Under the pieces are notes generated by a model. That model worked only from the letters and a program-made list of their open reading frames with translations, searched no databases and had not been told where the DNA came from. A stretch of 64,000 nt of DNA, from contig NZ_CP180351.1 in the NCBI RefSeq assembly GCF_048006345.1, positions 3,038,001-3,102,000 of the forward strand, read 5' to 3'. Position numbers and translations under genes: made by a program. Source of the DNA: Marivita sp030148515. Lineage in GTDB: Bacteria > Pseudomonadota > Alphaproteobacteria > Rhodobacterales > Rhodobacteraceae. Shown piece after piece: positions 33,711 through 42,618 of this stretch. Position 1 is the first letter of the stretch. Each line of letters begins with the position of its first letter.

Positions 33711-34213
33711 AACCTACTCTGTGAACCCCTTACCCTGGCAATCCCGCCCAACGGCGTAAGTGCCTTACACAAAAACCTCGTCCCCGCTTCAGCGACGGTG
33801 ACGTCAAACACAAAGTGACCCGTCACGACCTCAAGGAGTCGTCACGACCCAAATCTCGCGCAGGAATGTGGCATGCGTGAGTTTGAACTTTGGAAACAAT
33901 GTTATGCGCGTTGGCGAATTGTGATCCGAAACCGGGAGTATTTTGCCACAATCCACGACCCGCTGACGGGCCTGTCCGAACCCGCGACCACAGCCCGCGC
34001 CACAAGCACGCGGTGGGTGGCGGTGAAGCCGCTCGATATGGAGCAATGGTGGGACGGTCCGCGCAGTCGAAGGGATCGTTCACGCAACGCTGGTGGTTGG
34101 AAAGGGGTATGGGCGCCAGCACACCCTCGTTGCCATCGTTACTAAGGTTTGATCAGCGGACTTTGCTGCGGTTCCAAACAGCTTGGCCATTGGCCGCTTT
34201 GGTCGCTTTGTCA
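33711..34213. other. Gene-free upstream region of the RTX gene
   Basis: About 500 bases between the RTX start and the GFA gene stop. It should hold the RTX promoter on the minus strand. A pair of direct repeats is at 33821-33849. Short open frames on both strands (for example 33873-34145) have no recognisable coding pattern. Confidence 0.45.
33821..33849. repeat. Short direct repeats upstream of the RTX gene
   Basis: CGTCACGACC occurs at 33821-33830 and again at 33840-33849, 19 bases apart, and the first copy overlaps an inverted repeat GTGAC-CC-GTCAC. It lies about 110-140 bases upstream of the RTX start, so a regulator-binding role is possible. Confidence 0.3.
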
Positions 34214-34642
34214 TTAGCCGGTCACGAGTTCACCGGTTCCACCGGACCTTTCTGGCATGTCGCGAAATTTGGGCAAGTCATCATGCAGCGAAAGAACACG
34301 CTCGCCGTAATTTATATGCATCGTTGGTTGGAAATTGAAATCTGAAAGCACACCTCCGAAAATGTCATAGAAGCGTCCTTTGGGAATGAAGGTACACACG
34401 GCCCCGCCGCATATCCGGCAACTGAATTTCCCGCCTTCCGCATGACAATCCTTGGAGAAGCGGTGTAGAGTCTCCGGTCCGCTGAGAAACGTTACCCGAT
34501 CTTCCGGCCATAAAGTGCAGGCTGTGACGGGTTGCCCGGACCATCGCCGGCAGCTTGTGCAATGGCAGTAGCACTGGATTGCCGGATCACCTTTGGCGAC
34601 CAGTTTGACATGGCCGCAATAACAGCTCGCATGATGCTCCAA
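34214..34642 (-). CDS. GFA/CENP-V family zinc protein
   Basis: A 142-residue protein of the glutathione-dependent formaldehyde-activating enzyme family. The zinc-binding cysteines are ASCYCGHVKL, CYCHCTSCRRWSG and FSCRICGG. Most members have no proven glutathione or formaldehyde role, so a generic S-hydroxymethyl or thiol-adduct lyase-like function is all that can be said. It stands alone next to an IS3 remnant. Confidence 0.85.
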   Translation of the reverse strand: MEHHASCYCGHVKLVAKGDPAIQCYCHCTSCRRWSGQPVTACTLWPEDRVTFLSGPETLHRFSKDCHAEGGKFSCRICGGAVCTFIPKGRFYDIFGGVLSDFNFQPTMHINYGERVLSLHDDLPKFRDMPERSGGTGELVTG

Positions 34643-34699
34643 ATGACAGAACCCCTAATTTCCCAAAACCTCAAGAATACTCACTAACAGACGTTCGTG

Positions 34700-35103
34700 C
34701 AGTGCGCAGCATCCATCGAGGTGGCCTCAAGCCAGACGTCTGCATCAAGGATGCTGAACGCGGCAATTGCCAGGTTCCGTCAGACAGAGTTCGTTCATCC
34801 GGATCAAGGATCGCATTTCGCGTCGTTCGTCTGGTCGGACCACCTGCACCGCTTCGGCTGAAGCATCTCGATGGATGGCAAAGGGCGCTTGCTCGACACC
34901 ATCTTTGTTGAACAGCTCTGAAGGAGCTTGAAATACGAGTGCGTCTACTTGCAGGCTTGGGAGATCAAATCAGAGGCGAACGCCTGTGTTCGAAGATGGA
35001 TCGGGTCTTCAACCAAAAGCGCCCACAATCCGTCCTTGGTGGACATCCTCTGTACGCAGTCTGTTGGTTGCGACAAGACGAAATCCAACCTGAGCGACTT
35101 GTC
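34700..35103 (+). mobile_element. Degenerate IS3-family transposase (OrfB C-terminal half)
   Basis: Reading across frames gives AAIARFRQTEFVHPDQGSHF, then SISMDGKGRLLDTIFVEQL, RSLKYECVYLQAWE and KRPQSVLGGHPLYAVCW. These are the second DDE aspartate (HPDQGS), the catalytic Glu region (FVE) and the RPHSALGG-type ending of IS3-family OrfB. Stops after HRFG and EQL and at least one frameshift show it is dead. The 5' half and orfA are missing. It stops within a few bases of the hiuH stop codon. Confidence 0.75.
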
Positions 35104-35107
35104 AGTT

Positions 35108-35482
35108 TCAGGCTCCACCGCGAAAGAGTGAAAATCCCCACGGTGTGAACTTGAACGGGATGTGGAAATGTTCGGTGACTCTGTCAATACCGAAGCGAAA
35201 CACCGCCTCTTCGACAAAAGCCGGATCCGGGAGTTTGATACCGTTTCCGCGGTAGTAGGCCGCGACGCCAAAAGTCACTTCGTAAAGCCCTCGGGTCACG
35301 CCCTCGCCTTCTGATACCGGATTGACGAAGTGACCATTGGCTGCGCAAACGCCCAAGGCAACCTGACATGGATCAGGATCAAGGCGTTTGAGACAGACCG
35401 AGAGCCCGCTTGCAGGGACGCCGTGTGCCACGTCGACGGCATGGATCGAGATTCCGCCAGCGCGCGTCGTGACACCGGTCAT
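35108..35482 (-). CDS. hiuH: 5-hydroxyisourate hydrolase (transthyretin-like)
   Basis: A 124-residue transthyretin-related protein. The N-terminal ISIHAVDVAHGVPASGL with His14 and the C-terminal HFHIPFKFTPWGFS (His105, His107) match HIU hydrolase, which opens 5-hydroxyisourate to OHCU in uric acid breakdown. The signature C-terminal YRGS is here FRGGA, and the stop lies against an IS3 remnant, so the last residues may have been altered. The start overlaps the BMP-family gene stop by 4 bases. With uraD at 39445 it brackets the TTT transporter. Confidence 0.82.
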   Translation of the reverse strand: MTGVTTRAGGISIHAVDVAHGVPASGLSVCLKRLDPDPCQVALGVCAANGHFVNPVSEGEGVTRGLYEVTFGVAAYYRGNGIKLPDPAFVEEAVFRFGIDRVTEHFHIPFKFTPWGFSLFRGGA

Positions 35483-36390
35483 GCGGCAACCTCGAACTCT
35501 GGTCCGTCAAAGACGGTATCAACGGATATCAGACCGTGTTCGACCTGCGAGACAAGGTCCGCAATCTCTTGCCGGATGGCGTCGGGTACGTCTTTCGACA
35601 TCGAAAGGCTTACGGCCCTTTCCCGGAACCCAAGCTCGAGAATCTTGCCGGGCCTCACGCCACGTCGCATGTCTTCAATCGCTCGGTCTACACCGAGGTC
35701 GATTCTGGCCACGGCAGATGCGATAAAAATTCCTGGATCAATCGCGCACCAGTCTACGGCATTGCCGATCTGGCGCATTCCGGTCGCACGGCAGGCGCGG
35801 GTCGCACCGTCCCGGGCGGCATTGAGCATCGTGAAAAGGATATCCGCCCCTTCGACCGCGATGGCGCGGGCCCAAGCCTCGGTCACAGCGCTGTCGTCTT
35901 GAGTACCACAGAAACCCGTAACGAGGCGCACCGTCTGGTCTCCATATCGAACGCCGGCAGCGAAGGCAGCCCGCCCCTTGAGACCGGGCGCAACGCGGTG
36001 ACCCGAAAGATGCCCGACTGTTCCCGTGCTTGTCATGCGCGCAGCCAAAACACCGGCGAGGAATGCAGATTGTTCCTGAAGCACATCATAGCTCGTAAGG
36101 TTTGCGCCCAAAACGTTACCTTGCACGACGGCAAAACTGCGGTCCGGGAAATCCATGGCTGCAGCGGGCACCACAAGATTGCCCTGCCCGCCGACAAAGA
36201 TCACACCTCCAGAGCGTTCGGCGGCTTTCCAAAGGGCTTTTTCCATTGCATCAGGATCGTAGGAGACACCGCTCACGACCGTGATATCGGCGTCGACAAT
36301 GCCCTTCTGAACGCGTTCCACGCCTTCGAGTGCGCGTTGGTTGAATCCGCTATCGTGGAGTTCGCCGACAAAAATGACCGAAATTTTCAT
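35479..36390 (-). CDS. BMP-family (PnrA/Med-like) binding protein without signal peptide
   Basis: A 303-residue protein with the basic-membrane-protein fold: VIFVGELHDSGFNQRALEGV, GGVIFVGGQGN, and SAFLAGVLAARMTSTGTVGH. BMP proteins bind nucleosides or purines for ABC import, but here the sequence starts directly with the first beta strand (MKISVIFVGE), with no signal peptide or lipobox and no adjacent nucleoside permease. It could be a cytoplasmic sensor or chaperone of a purine-like ligand. It is the fifth gene of the urate/TTT operon. Confidence 0.78.
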   Translation of the reverse strand: MKISVIFVGELHDSGFNQRALEGVERVQKGIVDADITVVSGVSYDPDAMEKALWKAAERSGGVIFVGGQGNLVVPAAAMDFPDRSFAVVQGNVLGANLTSYDVLQEQSAFLAGVLAARMTSTGTVGHLSGHRVAPGLKGRAAFAAGVRYGDQTVRLVTGFCGTQDDSAVTEAWARAIAVEGADILFTMLNAARDGATRACRATGMRQIGNAVDWCAIDPGIFIASAVARIDLGVDRAIEDMRRGVRPGKILELGFRERAVSLSMSKDVPDAIRQEIADLVSQVEHGLISVDTVFDGPEFEVAA

Positions 36391-36408
36391 TTGGTTTTCT
36401 CGCGGAGC

Positions 36409-36434
36409 CTCGGAGCACTGGCAAGCGCTCCGAG
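36409..36434 (-). other. Intercistronic hairpin after the TctC-like gene
   Basis: CTCGGAGC (36409-36416) pairs with GCTCCGAG (36427-36434) in the 55-base gap between the TctC-like stop and the BMP-family start. No T-tract follows. Confidence 0.5.
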
Positions 36435-36445
36435 ACTGATCCGGT

Positions 36446-37402
36446 TCAGCCGTTAACCTTGGCGGCCTTGATAAGCGGCTCCCACGTCGAAATCGTGCCT
36501 TCTACAAAAGTGGTGAACTCTTCTGAAGACATTGGCGTGTGCGCGACGCCGAATTGCGCCAGACGCTCGATCACGGGTTCAAGCTGCATGATTGCCGCGA
36601 CCGTTTCGTTGATCGTCTTGACCATCTCGGGGTCCATGCCGGCAGGGCCCGAGAGGCCGGTCCAGTTCTCGATCACGATATCATGACCAAGCTCACGAAA
36701 CGTCGGAATATCCGGGAACGCAGTGGACCGCTCAGGCGCGGCAAGTGCAATCGGCTGTGTTTCTCCCTCGGTGATCAGGTCGCCATTCAGCGCGACCATG
36801 TCATAGTAAGCTTCCAGAACACCGGCGCGGAAGTCTTGGATCGCTGGCGCGCTCCCTTGGTAAGGTACGTGGATCTGCTCGATGCCAAGCTCGATGTCGA
36901 CGGCTTTGCCAAGGATATGGGTGATCGACCCAACGCCCGAAGACCCATATGTGATGCCATCGCCCTTTGCTCTGGCGATGTAGTCGTCAAGCGACGTGAT
37001 CCCCGAGGAGGGTTGCACGAAAAGCGCAGGCGTTGAGGCGCCGAGATAGGCAATATGCGTGAAATCGCCCATCGGATCGTATGGCAGATTGTCGAATTGG
37101 GTTGGCGCAATCGTGAAAGGCGCGTTGTTGCCAAGGATAAGAGTGGTGCCATCCGGGGCCTGCTCGGCCACATAGTCGGCGGCGACGGTGCCGCCTGCAC
37201 CGGGTCGATTGTCGACCACGGCTTTTTGTCCGTACTCGCTTTCGAAGTATTGGGCGAGAACACGCGCAATCAGATCGCTTGTTCCACCCGGCGGGAAGGT
37301 GACGACGATGCGAACCGGCTCATCGGTCCATTTTCCGGGCTCGGCAATTGCGGGCGAGGCCAGAACAAGGGCGGCAGCGCCGATGGCAAGAATATGTTTC
37401 AT
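36446..37402 (-). CDS. TTT transporter substrate-binding protein (TctC/Bug family)
   Basis: A 318-residue periplasmic Bug-family receptor. MKHILAIGAAALVLASPAIA is a Sec signal peptide. The family motifs are VRIVVTFPPGGTSDLIARVL, VVDNRPGAGGTVAADYVA and GSSGVGSITHILGKA. Bug proteins bind carboxylates and other small acids. Its neighbours are the TctA- and TctB-like membrane parts and two urate-pathway enzymes, so uric acid, allantoin or a related ureide is the inferred ligand. Confidence 0.9.
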   Translation of the reverse strand: MKHILAIGAAALVLASPAIAEPGKWTDEPVRIVVTFPPGGTSDLIARVLAQYFESEYGQKAVVDNRPGAGGTVAADYVAEQAPDGTTLILGNNAPFTIAPTQFDNLPYDPMGDFTHIAYLGASTPALFVQPSSGITSLDDYIARAKGDGITYGSSGVGSITHILGKAVDIELGIEQIHVPYQGSAPAIQDFRAGVLEAYYDMVALNGDLITEGETQPIALAAPERSTAFPDIPTFRELGHDIVIENWTGLSGPAGMDPEMVKTINETVAAIMQLEPVIERLAQFGVAHTPMSSEEFTTFVEGTISTWEPLIKAAKVNG

Positions 37403-37436
37403 GATCTGAGGTATCCTTTTCTAGAGGTCGCAGTAA

Positions 37437-38957
37437 TCAGGTTTCGGACAGGGCTTCGGCCGCCTTGCGGACACGACGACGCTGTCTGACCGCCGAAACG
37501 ATGGCGTAGACGAGCAGAAGGCCGGTGATCGCGATCAGCGTTCCGCTGATCGGGCGGGTCAGGAAGGTCGTGGGATCACCGCGCGACAGAAGCATGGCCC
37601 GGCGCAGCTGTTCCTCCATCATCGGGCCAAGAACGAAGCCGATCAGGAACGGCGCCGGCTCGAAGCGGAAAAGACGCATCAGGTATCCCGCCCAGCCAAA
37701 GACCAGAGTCAGCCAGACGTCGAAGACGTTGTTGTTGAGCGAATAAACCCCGACGCAGATCAGCACGATGATGGTGGGGTACATGTAGCGATAGGGGATT
37801 TTCAGCAGACGCACCCAGAGCCCGATCAGCGGAATGTTCAGGATGAGCAGCAGGATGTTCCCGATCAGAAAGCTCGCGACCAGTCCCCAGAAAAGGTCGG
37901 AGTGATCAACAAGCAGTCTGGGCCCCGGCACAATCCCGTACATCATCAGCGCCCCTATCACGAGCGCCATGGACGCGCTTCCCGGCACCCCGAGGGTCAG
38001 CGTCGGAATGAAGGCGGTTTGCGTGGCCGAGTTGTTGGCGGCCTCGGGTACGGCGACACCTTCGATAGCGCCTTTGCCAAACCGCTCTTTGTTTGGTGAA
38101 ATCTTCTTTTCGACCGCATAAGCCACGGCTGAAGCTACCGTTTGGCCCGTGCCCGGAAGTGCCCCGAAGAAACTGCCGATACCAGAACCGCGCAGGATGG
38201 GGCCGAACATGGCCTTCCATTCGGCCCGCGATGGGTAGAATTTCTTGTAGTCGATCTCGTTCTGGAACGCGCCACTGGCGTTCGCACGGATCGACACGAT
38301 GAGTTCGCCCACGCCAAACAGGCCCATTGCGACAATCACCAGATGAACACCGTCGCGCATCTCGGGAATGCCCATGGTAAAGCGCTCGGCTCCGGTCGTG
38401 ATATCGACACCGACTGTGCCCAGCATCAGTCCCGCAACCACCATCGTTATGCCTTTGACAGGACTTCCGTTCGAGACGGCAGAGGCGGCGACCAGTCCCA
38501 GGAGAATGACCGCAAAATACTCTGTCGGTCCGAAATTGAGCGCCAGATCTGCCAGCCCCGGTGCAAGCACTGCCATGACGATCATACCGATCATCCCCCC
38601 TCCGAATGAGGCGATGGCGCTGCCAAAGAGCGCGACCCCCGCACGGCCTTCACGCGCCATCGGATAGCCGTCGATACAGGTGATCGACGAGGAGGGTGTT
38701 CCGGGGATGTTCATGAGGATCGATGCGATCGATCCGCCGTATTCCGCGCCGTAATAAACTCCGGCGATCATCACCAGCGCCGATGTCGGCTCGAGGTAGA
38801 ATGTCAGCGGCAGGATCATCGCGATCGCCGCCATGGATCCGATGCCGGGCAGTACGCCGATGAAGGTGCCGAGGAAAACGCCGACGAAGCAGTAAAACAA
38901 GTTCGCTGGCTGCAGGGCGACAAGCAGACCATTTCCGAAACCGGTGATGATCTCCAT
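37437..38957 (-). CDS. TTT transporter large membrane subunit (TctA family)
   Basis: A 506-residue inner-membrane protein with about 11-12 hydrophobic segments. The TctA motifs GVLPGIGSMAAIAMILPLTF, AGVYYGAEYGGSIASIL and the later GALPGTGQTVASAVAYAVEK are intact. ATG 38957 was chosen because it lies 3 bases after the TctB stop; the longer frame is read-through. Energy comes from ion gradient in this family, not ATP. Third gene of the urate/TTT operon. Confidence 0.92.
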   Translation of the reverse strand: MEIITGFGNGLLVALQPANLFYCFVGVFLGTFIGVLPGIGSMAAIAMILPLTFYLEPTSALVMIAGVYYGAEYGGSIASILMNIPGTPSSSITCIDGYPMAREGRAGVALFGSAIASFGGGMIGMIVMAVLAPGLADLALNFGPTEYFAVILLGLVAASAVSNGSPVKGITMVVAGLMLGTVGVDITTGAERFTMGIPEMRDGVHLVIVAMGLFGVGELIVSIRANASGAFQNEIDYKKFYPSRAEWKAMFGPILRGSGIGSFFGALPGTGQTVASAVAYAVEKKISPNKERFGKGAIEGVAVPEAANNSATQTAFIPTLTLGVPGSASMALVIGALMMYGIVPGPRLLVDHSDLFWGLVASFLIGNILLLILNIPLIGLWVRLLKIPYRYMYPTIIVLICVGVYSLNNNVFDVWLTLVFGWAGYLMRLFRFEPAPFLIGFVLGPMMEEQLRRAMLLSRGDPTTFLTRPISGTLIAITGLLLVYAIVSAVRQRRRVRKAAEALSET

Positions 38958-38959
38958 CG

Positions 38960-39448
38960 TCAAAGCCCTCCGAATGCGGCGAAGGGCAGGCCTATCACGC
39001 CGATAAAGAGCGCCCAGCACGCCAGAGACACGATTGCCCCCAGAATGATCTTTCCCAGAATGGGCAACGACGGGTCCGGTACACTGGCCGTGATCACTGT
39101 CAGAAACGCACCCGGAACAAGGCCGATCCGACCAACTGTCAGAGCAAAGACGGCAAGCGCCGCACCTATGGCGGCAAAGGAAATCCAGTCCGGGCGTTCC
39201 GCATCGGACGTATCCCTGAAATCGGCAGCAATGACGACCAACGACAGCACCGCAAGAATGAAACCGGTGATGACTGGAAAAGCGCCTGTCCCAAGACGGC
39301 GGGGCGTGCCCACGCCAAGCTCATAGCCACCCACAATAAACACAAGAGCGAGGATCAAGAGGGCGATGCCGCCAAGCGCGCCAAAATAGGCATGCGGAGG
39401 CCGCGCTTCATCGTCAGTTTTGCGCAAACGAAGAAGAAGGTCTTTCAT
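38960..39448 (-). CDS. TTT transporter small membrane subunit (TctB family)
   Basis: A 162-residue membrane protein with four hydrophobic segments, from IALLILALVFIVGGYELGVG to the C-terminal LACWALFIGVIGLPFAAFG. Low-conserved TctB family, but position and size fit. Its start overlaps the OHCU decarboxylase stop by 4 bases, so a urate-pathway enzyme and a transporter subunit are translationally coupled. Confidence 0.87.
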   Translation of the reverse strand: MKDLLLRLRKTDDEARPPHAYFGALGGIALLILALVFIVGGYELGVGTPRRLGTGAFPVITGFILAVLSLVVIAADFRDTSDAERPDWISFAAIGAALAVFALTVGRIGLVPGAFLTVITASVPDPSLPILGKIILGAIVSLACWALFIGVIGLPFAAFGGL

Positions 39449-40056
39449 GACGACCCTCCATCCGAATTGGCGCTTGCAATGGCCTTTGGCTCCGTGTCTC
39501 GCGACGGCTGGGCCACCCCCGTCAGCCTGCGCAGACGGGCCTTCATCACAGACACGACCTGACCAAGCGCACGGGCCAATTCTTCGGTGGGGTCTGCCGC
39601 GATCCGACGTTTGAATTGCGCAATTACGCTTTTGAGATCGTCATGTTCGTGCAAGGCCACAATGAACGGATACCCGTGTCGGCGCGAATACTGCCGGTTC
39701 AGATCCGTCATTTCGGCGGATGTCAAAGCGTCGAGATCCAAAAGGGCCAGACGCCCCTGTTCATCCTGCGAGGCAAATGTCATCGCTGAAGGGTCAGGCG
39801 GCGAAAGCTCGGGATGGGCGCAAAGCAGTTGCAATGCCTCATCCCTCGGGAGGCTGCGGACTTCGGCATCAAGCCATGTGGCAAGTTCATCCGCATTCCG
39901 GAAGGGACGCGCCTCGGCTGCGCGACGGGCGAGCCATGCCGACCGTTCGACGATCCGGTCCATCATGGCCGTGGCCTGACCATCGGTCGCTCGGTTGAGC
40001 GCGTCTATCGAGAAGGCAAGCGGCGCGGTGCCCTGCATCTGAACCCCCATGTTCAT
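39445..40056 (-). CDS. uraD: 2-oxo-4-hydroxy-4-carboxy-5-ureidoimidazoline decarboxylase
   Basis: A 203-residue OHCU decarboxylase. The catalytic His81 is in AHPELSPPD, and SRRHGYPFIVALHEHD and the FKRRIAADPTEELARAL segment match the family. It converts the product of HIU hydrolase into S-allantoin. It heads an operon with a TTT transporter, a BMP-family protein and hiuH. The urate oxidase itself is not in the window. A LysR regulator is divergent, 86 bases away. Confidence 0.88.
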   Translation of the reverse strand: MNMGVQMQGTAPLAFSIDALNRATDGQATAMMDRIVERSAWLARRAAEARPFRNADELATWLDAEVRSLPRDEALQLLCAHPELSPPDPSAMTFASQDEQGRLALLDLDALTSAEMTDLNRQYSRRHGYPFIVALHEHDDLKSVIAQFKRRIAADPTEELARALGQVVSVMKARLRRLTGVAQPSRDTEPKAIASANSDGGSS

Positions 40057-40142
40057 CGAATGCTAACGCTGGCCTTGCGTTGCCAACAATTTCAAAATCA
40101 TTCATGCTGCATTCGCAAAACGGCAACAGAAGGAGCAATGCA

Positions 40143-41060
40143 TTGGCTTTGCACGTCTTGCCTCGGGCGTTGAATTACCTGGAAACGGTTGCTCGGCTTG
40201 GGTCGATACAAGCGGCATCCCGGTCAATCGGCATTGCCGCTTCGGCGATTGACCGTCAGATCATCGCCTTGGAAGACGCTTGTCAGACCCCGCTTTTCGA
40301 ACGACATGCGCGCGGAATGCGGCTAACTGCAGCGGGAGAGGCAGCCGTGCTTCTTGCCCGTCGCTGGCGCGCGGACGAGGAACGTCTTGAAGAGACGATC
40401 CGGACGATGCGAGGAGAGCAATTCGGGACGGTTCGGCTTGGTGCCATGGACAGTCTTGTGAACTCGATCCTGCCCGATCTCGTCTCGACCTTTGCCGAGC
40501 GCTATCCGCGAATCCGCTTTGCCGTTGACATCCTGACGCCACAGGACGCGGCTCACGAACTCGAAGTCGGCAGTATTGACCTTGCATTGGTGTTCAATCT
40601 GCCGGACGACCGATCACGGCACATCATATGGTCCAAGCCCCTGCCCTTCGGCTGCGTTGTTGGCCGCGGGCATGCGCTTTGGGACCATTCCAAAACAACC
40701 CTCAGCGAAGCAGCAAAACATCCGCTGGCTGCGCAGAGCCGTGTCCTGCCGGTTCGAGAATATCTCGACAAGCGTTTCGGTTGGCTTTTCGATCCGGCAG
40801 AACCGGCCCTCGTGACGAATTCGCTTCAGTTCATGAAGCAGATCCTCGTTGGCGGGAAATACCTGGCGATCACGTCGCAGTTGGATGCTCTGACCGAGCT
40901 GGAAAAGGGCACCCTTCGCTTCGTGCCGTTGACCGATCAAGGTTTGCGGCCGCAGTCGATCAGCGTTGCCGTCGATGCGCGCCGCCCATTGTCACGGGCA
41001 GCACGCCTCGTTGGTGAGGCCCTTGCGGATACGCTTGCGGCACGACTTGAAAAGATTTGA
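40143..41060 (+). CDS. LysR-family transcriptional regulator of the urate/TTT operon
   Basis: A 305-residue regulator. The helix-turn-helix is LNYLETVARLGSIQAASRSI through GMRLTAAGEA, followed by a substrate-binding domain (FGTVRLGAMDSLVNSILPDL). TTG 40143 was chosen because AAGGAG lies 7 bases upstream and the helix-turn-helix begins right after; ATG 40104 in the same frame is the alternative. It is divergent from uraD across a short region, so it most likely controls that operon with a purine-breakdown product as effector. Confidence 0.88.
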   Translation: MALHVLPRALNYLETVARLGSIQAASRSIGIAASAIDRQIIALEDACQTPLFERHARGMRLTAAGEAAVLLARRWRADEERLEETIRTMRGEQFGTVRLGAMDSLVNSILPDLVSTFAERYPRIRFAVDILTPQDAAHELEVGSIDLALVFNLPDDRSRHIIWSKPLPFGCVVGRGHALWDHSKTTLSEAAKHPLAAQSRVLPVREYLDKRFGWLFDPAEPALVTNSLQFMKQILVGGKYLAITSQLDALTELEKGTLRFVPLTDQGLRPQSISVAVDARRPLSRAARLVGEALADTLAARLEKI

Positions 41061-41229
41061 GGAACAGGGTGAAACGTTCATCCTCACGCGCCCGCCCGAG
41101 TACGGCTTACTCCAGCCGAACGTACGTCAGCCGATAACCGTCCAGCCGTCCCGATATCCGCAACGCCACAATTGACAAGGCGATCAATCTCTGACGGCAT
41201 TCGGCCCAGCATGAAGCAAAAGGTGTAGA

Positions 41230-42576
41230 ATGTTTGGCTTTCGGAACAGACGGAACGGAACCATTATTTGGGCATCCGTCCTTGCGGTCATGACCCAGCT
41301 TCTGGCACCTGTTGCGCGCGCTGACCTGCCTGCGCCGGTGACGGATGACACCTATGTGCCCATCGATCCGGCAGAAGCCAAACTGGGACAGCTTCTGTTT
41401 TACGATCCGATCCTGTCGGGCAACCGGAATATCTCTTGCGCGACGTGTCATCATCCGCGCTTTGGCACCGGGGATGGTGTATCGCTGTCGCTGGGTGAAG
41501 GCGGCATCGGACTGGGCCCAGAGCGCCATGTCGACCCGGCCAACGTGCCCGAGCAACGTGTTCCGCGCAATGCCACAGGTTTGTTCAATCTGGGAGCGCG
41601 GGAATTCACCGTCCTGTTTCACGATGGCCGGATTGAGGTCGACCCCACACGCCCGGGTGGTCTACGGACGCCTCTGGACGAGGATATGACCCAGGGTTTT
41701 GCCAATCTTCTGTCGGCCCAAACCATGTTCCCGGTGCTGAGCCCGGATGAAATGGCCGGGCATTACAGCGAAAACGACGTGTCCAAGGCTGTGCGACTGG
41801 GCCGCATCACCGGCGAGGGCGGGGCTTGGGATCTTATTGCCAAACGTGTTTCTGCGGTTGAAGCTTATCGCACCTCGTTCGAAACGGTGTATCCCGAGAT
41901 TGCCGCGGGTCGCGAGATTGCCTTTACGGATATCTCGAACGCTATCGCGGCCTTCATTGCCGAGGAATGGCGGTCCGACACCAGCCCGTTTGACGCGCAT
42001 CTGCGCGGAGAGGAACTCTTGAGCGGCAAAGCCGCCGAGGGCATGGACCTCTTTTACGGCAAGGCCGCCTGTTCCAGCTGCCATTCCGGCGCGTTCCAAA
42101 CCGATCACAAGTTTCATGCCATGGGCGTTCCACAGATTGGTCCTGGCAAGGCCGCGCGCTTTGAAAGTTACGTGCGTGATGATGGTCGGATGCGGGTGAC
42201 CGGCCGGGAAGAGGATCGGTTTGCCTTCCGCACACCGTCGCTGCGAAATGTCACCGCCACCGCACCTTACGGCCACAGTGGTGCGTACAAGGACTTGCGC
42301 CTGTTCGTGGAAGCCCATGCCAATCCGCGTGGCGTGGCCTACGACCAGACACAGGCGGTGCTGCCAGACCTGCAGGGCGCATCTGATTGGGCGGTTGTGG
42401 AGGATCCCACGGCCACGCAAGCCATTCTGGACGTCGCTTGGGAAGGCGTGCCGTTGAGCAGTCAGGAGATCGACGCGATCATGGCGTTTCTGGAAAGCCT
42501 CAGCGATCCTGTCGCGCTTGAGGGGCGCATGGGTGTGCCTCAGTCCGTGCCCAGCGGTTTGCCGGTAGATCGCTAG
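41230..42576 (+). CDS. MauG/cytochrome c peroxidase-like di-haem protein
   Basis: A 448-residue exported protein. The N-terminus (about residues 1-31) is a signal peptide ending VARADLPAP. Two haem c sites are present: CATCH (Cys70, Cys73, His74) and CSSCH (Cys281, Cys284, His285). Family motifs include LFYDPILSGNRNISC, NATGLFNLG and RTPSLRNVTATAPYGHSG. It is longer than standard cytochrome c peroxidase and belongs to the broad MauG/MbnH group of protein-modifying or peroxidatic enzymes. It is convergent with the CRTAC1-type gene, 42 bases apart. Confidence 0.88.
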   Translation: MFGFRNRRNGTIIWASVLAVMTQLLAPVARADLPAPVTDDTYVPIDPAEAKLGQLLFYDPILSGNRNISCATCHHPRFGTGDGVSLSLGEGGIGLGPERHVDPANVPEQRVPRNATGLFNLGAREFTVLFHDGRIEVDPTRPGGLRTPLDEDMTQGFANLLSAQTMFPVLSPDEMAGHYSENDVSKAVRLGRITGEGGAWDLIAKRVSAVEAYRTSFETVYPEIAAGREIAFTDISNAIAAFIAEEWRSDTSPFDAHLRGEELLSGKAAEGMDLFYGKAACSSCHSGAFQTDHKFHAMGVPQIGPGKAARFESYVRDDGRMRVTGREEDRFAFRTPSLRNVTATAPYGHSGAYKDLRLFVEAHANPRGVAYDQTQAVLPDLQGASDWAVVEDPTATQAILDVAWEGVPLSSQEIDAIMAFLESLSDPVALEGRMGVPQSVPSGLPVDR

Positions 42577-42618
42577 GCGACCAGAACGCTACGTCTTCGG
42601 AACCGATAGCGGCGGATG

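Noticed and set aside
28824..33818. Long open frames on the plus strand opposite the RTX gene (for example 28824-30581 and 32316-33818)
   Set aside because: They are antisense shadows created by the GC-rich repetitive codons of the RTX repeats; their translations show no fold-like pattern, while the minus strand gives clear RTX and Hint motifs.
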